The notes under the pieces: model-generated
The model's input: the letters and a program-made list of their open reading frames with translations, nothing else
Databases searched by the model: none
What the model was told of the DNA's origin: nothing
Part shown: positions 14,888-19,940 of the stretch, in pieces
Layout: every line of letters starts with the position of its first letter
Position numbering within the stretch: the first letter of the stretch is position 1
Made by a program: the position numbers and the translations under genes
Source of the DNA: CAMLLJ01 sp035759585
GTDB taxonomy: Bacteria > Gemmatimonadota > Gemmatimonadetes > Gemmatimonadales > GWC2-71-9
Assembly (NCBI GenBank): GCA_035759585.1
Contig: DASTUP010000115.1
Location: 1 to 19,940 of the forward strand
Length of the DNA: 19,940 nt
Direction of reading: 5' to 3'

Positions 14888-15775
14888 ATGCCAGCATCGC
14901 GCAGGGGACTCCTGCTGGCCAATCCGAAGGCGCGACGCGGGATGGAGGGTGTGCGGGAAGCGGCGTCGGTCCTCGAGGAGGCCGGGGTGGAAGTGCAGGC
15001 CGAGGAGATCGGCAGTTCCCGGGAAATTGCCGAGCAGGTCACCAGGCATTCGCGCGACGTGGACTTCATCATCCTCGGCGGCGGCGACGGCACCATCAAC
15101 GCCGCCCTCGCCTCGCTCCTCGAGTCCCGCCTCCCGCTCGGCATCCTCCCGCTCGGCACGGCGAACAACACGGCCCGCACGTTGGGAATTCCGACGGATC
15201 TCGAAGAGGCCGCCAGGATCATCGCCTCGGGACGGACGCGCCGGATCGACGTGGGGCAGGTGGGCGATCGCTGCTTCCTCACGACCGCCAGCATCGGCCT
15301 CAGCGTCCGCATCACGAAGGAGCTGAGCGACGCGAGCAAGCGGCGCTGGGGACCGGTCGCGTACTTAATCGCTGCCATCAGGACGCTTTCGAAGGTGCAT
15401 CCGTTCGACGTCGGGATTCACTACGACGGCGGGTCGCGCCAGCTCCGGGCCATCCAGATCATGGTGGGCAATGGCCGGCATTACGGGGCGGCGCTCACCG
15501 TGGCCGAGGACGCCGAGCCGGACGATGCGCTCCTCGACTGCTACGCCATCGAGGCCGTACCCTGGTGGCGACTCCTCGGCCTTCTTCCGGCGCTCAAGCG
15601 GGGGCGGCAAGGCGAAAAGGCGGACGTGCAGGCGATCACTTCGCGCACGATCCGTATCGAGACGCCGGAGCCGCATGCGATCGATGCCGACGGAGAGCTG
15701 GTGGGAACGACGCCGGCGACGTTCACCACGGCGCCGCTCGCGCTCGAGGTCTTCGTGCCCGGGAATGCGGATTGA
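14888..15775 (+). CDS. Diacylglycerol kinase-family lipid kinase (YegS/DgkB-like)
   Basis: This 295-residue protein has the DAGK catalytic fold: opening strand GLLLANPKA (7-15), the nucleotide-binding GGGDGTIN (64-71), LPLGILPLGTANNTARTLG (82-100) and the C-terminal HAIDADGELV typical of bacterial lipid and sphingosine kinases. It probably phosphorylates diacylglycerol or a related lipid at the inner face of the membrane; the exact substrate cannot be read from the sequence. Length is normal. GGGGGAGAG just before ATG 14888 is a strong ribosome binding site. The stop overlaps the proposed TTG start of the transporter. Confidence 0.9.
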   Translation: MPASRRGLLLANPKARRGMEGVREAASVLEEAGVEVQAEEIGSSREIAEQVTRHSRDVDFIILGGGDGTINAALASLLESRLPLGILPLGTANNTARTLGIPTDLEEAARIIASGRTRRIDVGQVGDRCFLTTASIGLSVRITKELSDASKRRWGPVAYLIAAIRTLSKVHPFDVGIHYDGGSRQLRAIQIMVGNGRHYGAALTVAEDAEPDDALLDCYAIEAVPWWRLLGLLPALKRGRQGEKADVQAITSRTIRIETPEPHAIDADGELVGTTPATFTTAPLALEVFVPGNAD

Positions 15776-16977
15776 GCGGTCGCATTCCGGGAGGGGTGCG
15801 CGCGCTCGCGGTCGTGTCCTTCTTCAACGACTTCGCGAGCGAGATGGTCTATCCGCTCCTTCCCGCCTTCGTCTCGCGCCTCGGCGGTGGCGCGATCGCG
15901 CTCGGCGCGCTCGATGGCGCGGCGGACCTGACCTCGGCACTGGTGAAGTGGTGGAGCGGCCGCCTCTCCGATCGCCCCGGCTGGCGCGCGCCGCTCATCT
16001 TCGGCGGCTATCTCCTCGCGGTGCTCATCCGCCCGGTCATGTCGCTTTCCGCGGCGGCCTGGCAGGTCGTCGGGCTTCGCGTCGTGGACCGCGTCGGGAA
16101 GGGGCTGCGTACGCCGCCGCGCGATGCCTTCATCGCGGACATCACGACGCCGGGCTCGCGCGGCGCAGCTTATGGATTCCATCGCGCGGCCGATCATCTT
16201 GGCGCAGTGATCGGTGCGCTGGCCGCCTGGCTGCTGCTGAGCGGCGGGATGACGGTGCCGGCGGTGATTCGATGGAGCGTGGTGCCCGGCCTGGTCGCCC
16301 TCGCCGTGCTGGCGGCCCTTCTGAGGAGGTCGCACCAGTCACCTGAGCGGTCCCTCGCGTCGCGCGCCCCGAGTCCCGCACCCGGCAATATTACGGAGGA
16401 CGCGACCGGCCGCGTCTACTGGGCACCCGTCATCGCGCTCGCGGCACTCACCCTTGCCCGCATTCCCGAGGCGCTCCTCCTCCTCCGCCTGCAGGATCTC
16501 GGCATCGCCGTCGCCGCAATCCCGCTCCTCTGGGGGGCGCTGCACGTGGTGCGGAGCGCGGCGAGCTATCCCGGCGGGAGTCTCGCGGATCGATTCGGAT
16601 CGCGCCGGCTCGTTGCCGGCGGGGCATTGCTGGCGGCCGCCGTCATGGCGGGACTCGCTCTCGCCAGGAGTCCCGGCGTCGGCGCCGCAATCTTTCTCGT
16701 GTTCGGCCTCGTGGCGGGACTCACGGAATCAGCGGAACGAAGCCTCGTGGCCGCGCTGAGCCCGCGACGGACGGGGCGGGGTTTCGGCGGGTACCATGCG
16801 CTGACCGGGCTCGCGGCGCTGCCGGCGGCGGTGGGGTTCGGAGTCGTGTACCAACGGGTGGGCGCCGCGGCAGCGCTGGGGATTTCGGCGACTGCACTCC
16901 TTGCAGCCATCATCGGCTGGCTGGCCGTGACGCGTCGGACGGGAGGCGACCTATCCGACGGCGCATCCGCACGCTAG
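15772..16977 (+). CDS. MFS transporter
   Basis: This encodes a protein of about 401 residues with roughly 12 hydrophobic segments in two halves, an inner-membrane secondary transporter. The first helix region (SFFNDFASEMVYPLLPAFVSRLG), the loop-2/3 WWSGRLSDRPGWR and the loop VDRVGKGLRTPPRDAFIAD are hallmarks of one MFS branch of putative drug/solute exporters; the second half repeats the SLADRFGSRRL loop motif. There is no ATG near the N-terminus: TTG 15772, overlapping the kinase stop (TTGA), is preferred because it allows coupling, with GTG 15796 as the alternative. Adjacent to a lipid kinase, it might handle a lipid-related compound, but that is speculation. Confidence 0.87.
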   Translation: MSGRIPGGVRALAVVSFFNDFASEMVYPLLPAFVSRLGGGAIALGALDGAADLTSALVKWWSGRLSDRPGWRAPLIFGGYLLAVLIRPVMSLSAAAWQVVGLRVVDRVGKGLRTPPRDAFIADITTPGSRGAAYGFHRAADHLGAVIGALAAWLLLSGGMTVPAVIRWSVVPGLVALAVLAALLRRSHQSPERSLASRAPSPAPGNITEDATGRVYWAPVIALAALTLARIPEALLLLRLQDLGIAVAAIPLLWGALHVVRSAASYPGGSLADRFGSRRLVAGGALLAAAVMAGLALARSPGVGAAIFLVFGLVAGLTESAERSLVAALSPRRTGRGFGGYHALTGLAALPAAVGFGVVYQRVGAAAALGISATALLAAIIGWLAVTRRTGGDLSDGASAR

Positions 16978-17005
16978 CATTTCTCCATCCTCTCCGGAGA
17001 CATCT

Positions 17006-18346
17006 CTGACCGAATCCCGCGACGCCTGGGGCGAACGCCTCCCGCGCACCCTCGGCCCGCGGGCATTCGTCGCGGTCCTCATCAGCCTCACGATCGGCAG
17101 CGGGATCTTCGGCGTCCCGGCCGGGATCGCCGCCGAGCTTCGAAGCCCTGGTGCCATTCTCGGCATCTGGGTGCTCGGCGGCGCCATCGCCCTGGCCGGT
17201 GCGCTGAGCCTCGCCGAGCTCGGCTCGGCTTTTCCGAGATCCGGTGGATACTTCGTCGCCATCGAGGAGGCGTGGGGGCCGCTGCCGGCCTTCGCATACG
17301 GATGGGCCGAGCTGATCGTCATCGCGCCATCGAGTCTCGGCGCGGTTTCGTTCATCTGTGCGCAGTACCTCGCATACTTCTTTCCGCTATCGACAACCGG
17401 TGTCCGGATCGCCGCCGCCGTGGTGGTGCTGATCTGCACCTTCCTGGCCTATCGCGGCGTCCGACTGGCCGCAGCCGTGGCCGGGGCCTCCACCTACGCG
17501 AAGTATGCAGGGCTCACCCTCCTCGTGCTGCTCGCCGTGACGATTGGGCGCGGAAGCGTCGAAAACTTCGCGCCGCTCTGGAGCTCCGGCATCGGAAGCG
17601 GCGGGTTCCTCACCGCGCTCCTCGCCGTAATGTTCACCTACGACGGCTGGGGCGACGGGCTGCGCCTCGCGGGGGAAGTGAAGGATCCGGCTCGCAACGT
17701 CGCGCGCGGGATGACGATCGCGGTCGGGCTCATCGCGCTCATCTACCTCGCGGTGAACGCCGCATATCTCTATCTCCTCCCGGTGGACGAGCTCGCGCGG
17801 TCGCCGCTCGTTGCGGCCGATGCGGCCGAGCGGATTCCGCTGCTCGGGGCAGCCGCCGGATCGATCGCCGCGGTACTGGTCATGATCTCCACCTTCGGAT
17901 GCGTCGCGGGGTCGGCGATCGTCTATCCGCGGACGCAGTACGCGATGGCCGATCGGGGGCTCTTCTTCCGCGTCGTGGGGAGCATCTCGCCGCGCTTCCA
18001 GACGCCCTCGGTGGCGACGTGGATCGTCGGCCTGCTGTCGATCGCGTTCATCTTCATCGGCGATTTCCAGCGGCTCGCCAACCAGTTCGTCCTCGGCCTC
18101 TGGCCCTTCTATACGCTCGCCGTGGCCGGTGTCTTCGCGCTCCGCCGCCGGAGGCCCGACCTCGAGCGGCCGTACCGGGTGTGGGGATACCCGATCGTGC
18201 CCGCATTCTTCATCCTCGTCGGCATCCTCCTGATGGCAAATGCCTTCATCGCCGACCCGAGGGCGACAGGGATTACCTTCGCGCTGCTCGGTGTAGGCGT
18301 ACCGGTCTACTCCATCTGGCGGCTGCTGGCGAAGGCGCGGCGGTAG
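17006..18346 (+). CDS. APC-family amino-acid permease with apparent CTG start
   Basis: This encodes about 446 residues with 12 likely membrane helices. The first helix has the APC signature LISLTIGSGIFGVP (26-38) and TM6 has FTYDGWGDGLRLAGEVKDPARN, a classic LAT/APC-family element, so it probably imports or exchanges amino acids. TM1 must be translated, yet there is no ATG, GTG or TTG in frame between the previous stop region and 17171 (GTG inside TM2). CTG 17006 is preceded by GGAGA (16996-17000) with 5-base spacing and is the best start; ATT 16979 is a weaker possibility. It begins 28 bases after the MFS stop and is probably cotranscribed with it. Confidence 0.88.
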   Translation: MTESRDAWGERLPRTLGPRAFVAVLISLTIGSGIFGVPAGIAAELRSPGAILGIWVLGGAIALAGALSLAELGSAFPRSGGYFVAIEEAWGPLPAFAYGWAELIVIAPSSLGAVSFICAQYLAYFFPLSTTGVRIAAAVVVLICTFLAYRGVRLAAAVAGASTYAKYAGLTLLVLLAVTIGRGSVENFAPLWSSGIGSGGFLTALLAVMFTYDGWGDGLRLAGEVKDPARNVARGMTIAVGLIALIYLAVNAAYLYLLPVDELARSPLVAADAAERIPLLGAAAGSIAAVLVMISTFGCVAGSAIVYPRTQYAMADRGLFFRVVGSISPRFQTPSVATWIVGLLSIAFIFIGDFQRLANQFVLGLWPFYTLAVAGVFALRRRRPDLERPYRVWGYPIVPAFFILVGILLMANAFIADPRATGITFALLGVGVPVYSIWRLLAKARR

Positions 18347-18388
18347 ATTCAGCCGGGTGTATGTGTCACGCAAATAGAGGAAGCAGCC

Positions 18389-18919
18389 ATGGCCAGGCTC
18401 GTGTTCGGAATGAACCAGTCCCTCGACGGCTACGTCGACCATATGGCATTTGCGCCAGGTCCCACCCTCTTCCGCCATTTCATCGAGGAGGCCCAGGGGC
18501 AGGCGGGCAGTCTGTACGGCCGCCGGATGTATGAGATCATGCGTTACTGGGACGACGATCACCCTGAGTGGGAGGCAGCGGAACAGGCCTTCGCGGCGGC
18601 GTGGCGGAAGCAGCCGAAATGGGTCGTCTCGCGCTCGTTGAAGTCGGTCGGCTCCAACGCCACGCTCGTCGAGGACGATCTCGAGGGCGCGGTTCGCCGG
18701 CTCAAGGCCGGGCGTGACGGTGAGATCGAAGTGGCGGGCCCGAACCTGGCGCAAAGCCTCACCGAGCTCGGCCTGATCGATGAGTATCGCATCTACCTGC
18801 ACCCGGTCGTGCTTGGTCAGGGCACGCCGTATTTCGCCGGACCGCGACCGCCGCTCCGCCTCGTGGCTCATGACCGGATCGACGAGAATGTGATCAGGCT
18901 GGCCTACGTTCCCGCTTGA
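18389..18919 (+). CDS. Dihydrofolate reductase/RibD C-terminal family protein
   Basis: This 176-residue protein belongs to the DHFR-like RibD C-terminal reductase group: opening strand LVFGMNQSLDGYVD, the GSLYGRRMYEIM motif (about 41-52), VAGPNLAQSLTELGLIDEY and LHPVVLGQGTPYF near the end, all family standards for NADPH binding. Small stand-alone members of this kind (YyaP/YwjB type) have no established substrate; a true folate or riboflavin role is not implied. GAGGAAG about 6 bases before ATG 18389 is a good ribosome binding site. It follows the permease by 42 bases and may share its transcript. Confidence 0.88.
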   Translation: MARLVFGMNQSLDGYVDHMAFAPGPTLFRHFIEEAQGQAGSLYGRRMYEIMRYWDDDHPEWEAAEQAFAAAWRKQPKWVVSRSLKSVGSNATLVEDDLEGAVRRLKAGRDGEIEVAGPNLAQSLTELGLIDEYRIYLHPVVLGQGTPYFAGPRPPLRLVAHDRIDENVIRLAYVPA

Positions 18920-18944
18920 GCCTCGTTGGGACCGGCGGCGCGCC

Positions 18945-18973
18945 TTGCCCCCCCTCCCCCCCCGCCGTACGTT
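18945..18973 (+). promoter_or_regulatory. Promoter of the SDR gene, near-leaderless
   Basis: TTGCCC (18945-18950) and TACGTT (18968-18973) are spaced by exactly 17 bases, partly a C-run. The predicted transcription start is around 18980, 2 bases before ATG 18982, and no Shine-Dalgarno is present. The geometry is the same as for the atp promoter. Confidence 0.5.
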
Positions 18974-18981
18974 GAAACCCC

Positions 18982-19854
18982 ATGCCAACCCCCTTCTTCG
19001 GCTACGGCGAGCGGCCCGAGTGGGAGGCGCGTCCTGCGCGCCCATCGGGCTCGATGCTCGCCGAGCCCGACCCGAAGCCCCAGGAGATCCCGCCCGGATT
19101 CCGCGGGAAGGTCGCCGTCGTCACCGGCGGCGCCACGGGCCTCGGCGCCACCATCTCGCTCGAGTTCGCCCGCCTCGGCTGCCGGGTCGCCTTCTGCTAT
19201 GTGAACATGCCGGGGCGCGACGTGAGCGAGCAGGCGCTCCTCACCGAGACCTCGCTCGCGACGATGGGTCCCGGCGTCCTCGCCGTGAAGTGCGACGTCC
19301 GCGACGCCTCGGCCGTGAACCGCTTCATCGATGAGGTGAAGGAGAAGTTCGGGACGGTCCACTACCTGATCAACAACGCCGGCATCGCGAGCGACGGCGC
19401 GCTCTGGCGGCTCAGCGACGCGGCGTGGGCCGAGGTGATCGACACGAACGTCACCGGCACCTTCAACTGCATCCGCGCGGTGTCGCCCATCTTCCGCCAG
19501 CAGCACTTCGGCAAGATCGTCAACGTGAGCGCGCACCAGGCGGAGCGGCCCGGCTTCGGGGTGAGCAACTACGCGGCGAGCAAGGCGGCACTGCTCGGCC
19601 TCACCCGTGCTGCCGCGGTGGAGCTCGGGCCGGCGAACGTCAACGTCAACGCCGTGGCCCCCGGGTTCATCCGCACCGAGCGCATGGCGATGCTTCCCCC
19701 CGAGGTCATCGAGCGCGCCCGCAAGCACTCCGTCCTCGGCCGCATCGCCGAGCCGGAGGACGTCGCCCGCGTCATCTCCTTCCTCTGCTCCGACGCCGCC
19801 CGCCACATCACCGGACAGACGATCGTCGTCGACGGCGGCCTATCGGTTGAGTAG
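18982..19854 (+). CDS. Short-chain dehydrogenase/reductase (FabG-like)
   Basis: This 290-residue NAD(P)-dependent SDR has a 40-residue Pro/Glu-rich N-terminal extension, then TGGATGLG (48-55) for cofactor binding, NNAG (131-134), the active-site Asn in DTNVTG (N156), YAASK with Y197 and K201, and the C-terminal TGQTIVVDGG typical of 3-oxoacyl-ACP and acetoacetyl-CoA reductases. The catalytic Ser, normally 13 residues before the Tyr, is replaced by A184, with S183 one position off, unless the loop has a one-residue insertion. ATG 18982 fits the leaderless promoter; ATG 19054 is an internal alternative that would remove most of the extension. The substrate is unknown; beta-ketoacyl reduction is the default guess. 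Confidence 0.9.
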   Translation: MPTPFFGYGERPEWEARPARPSGSMLAEPDPKPQEIPPGFRGKVAVVTGGATGLGATISLEFARLGCRVAFCYVNMPGRDVSEQALLTETSLATMGPGVLAVKCDVRDASAVNRFIDEVKEKFGTVHYLINNAGIASDGALWRLSDAAWAEVIDTNVTGTFNCIRAVSPIFRQQHFGKIVNVSAHQAERPGFGVSNYAASKAALLGLTRAAAVELGPANVNVNAVAPGFIRTERMAMLPPEVIERARKHSVLGRIAEPEDVARVISFLCSDAARHITGQTIVVDGGLSVE

Positions 19855-19869
19855 TCATACTATTTCGAC

Positions 19870-19910
19870 GCGAAGGCACGAATCCGCGAAGGCGCGAAGG
19901 CGTCGCGAAA
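19870..19910 (+). repeat. 8-bp tandem repeat, consensus GCGAAGGC
   Basis: GCGAAGGC (19870-19877), ACGAATCC (19878-19885), GCGAAGGC (19886-19893) and GCGAAGGC (19894-19901) abut exactly, followed after three bases by GCGAAAG. It begins 15 bases after the SDR stop and may continue beyond the window. No gene is evident from 19855 to the end. Confidence 0.6.
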
Positions 19911-19940
19911 GAACCCGCTTCCCAGCCGCGATTACCGTGC

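Noticed and set aside
17171..18346. GTG 17171 as the permease start
   Set aside because: It lies inside TM2 and would delete the conserved APC first helix.
17387..19045. Long minus-strand open frame (552 codons) opposite the permease and DHFR-like genes
   Set aside because: Antisense to two recognisable proteins and very Arg/Glu/His-rich with no motif.

Overview
This is a GC-rich, densely coded stretch of a Gram-negative bacterial chromosome. A lipoprotein, a predicted outer-membrane beta-barrel, a MoxR ATPase, F-type ATPase genes and a REP-type transposase with its palindromes would fit a soil-type lineage such as Gemmatimonadota. That placement is an inference from gene content and style; no rRNA or marker gene in the window proves it.

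Layout. Positions 1-1927 hold two tandem paralogous genes of an unrecognised secreted/lipoprotein family, closed by a strong hairpin terminator. Positions 1977-2285 are gene-free and carry degenerate 8-bp tandem repeats. A MoxR-type AAA+ ATPase (2286-3302, minus) diverges from the F-ATPase block. That block is atpZ-like, atpI-like, atpB, atpE, atpF, atpH (3441-6445), headed by a promoter placed so close to the start codon that the message should be nearly leaderless. The F1 genes for alpha, gamma, beta and epsilon do not follow, so the ATP synthase locus is split. After atpH come four GC-rich palindromes and a REP-associated tyrosine transposase on the minus strand (6388-7071).

From 7201 to 13780 a tightly packed gene set runs on the plus strand: a 1012-residue M1 metallopeptidase fused to an Omp85-like beta-barrel, a four-cluster NapG/MauM-type ferredoxin, a mannose-6-phosphate-isomerase-like cupin, a DUF885 metallopeptidase and a divergent D-Ala-D-Ala-ligase-like ATP-grasp enzyme. 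The last four overlap by 1-4 bases and look translationally coupled. A third metalloprotease (13782-14807, minus) converges on them with a 1-bp gap. Three unrelated zinc-peptidase types and a peptide-ligase-like enzyme within 8 kb suggest a peptide or cell-envelope theme, but the shared pathway is not evident.

The right part (14888-19854, plus) holds a diacylglycerol-kinase-like lipid kinase, an MFS transporter, an APC amino-acid permease that appears to start at CTG, a DHFR/RibD-like reductase, and an SDR oxidoreductase with its own near-leaderless promoter. The window ends in another 8-bp tandem repeat of the type seen near 2.2 kb, in the opposite orientation. The most unusual item is the M1 peptidase-Omp85 barrel fusion. 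No CRISPR array, phage, recognisable defence system or RNA gene was found.
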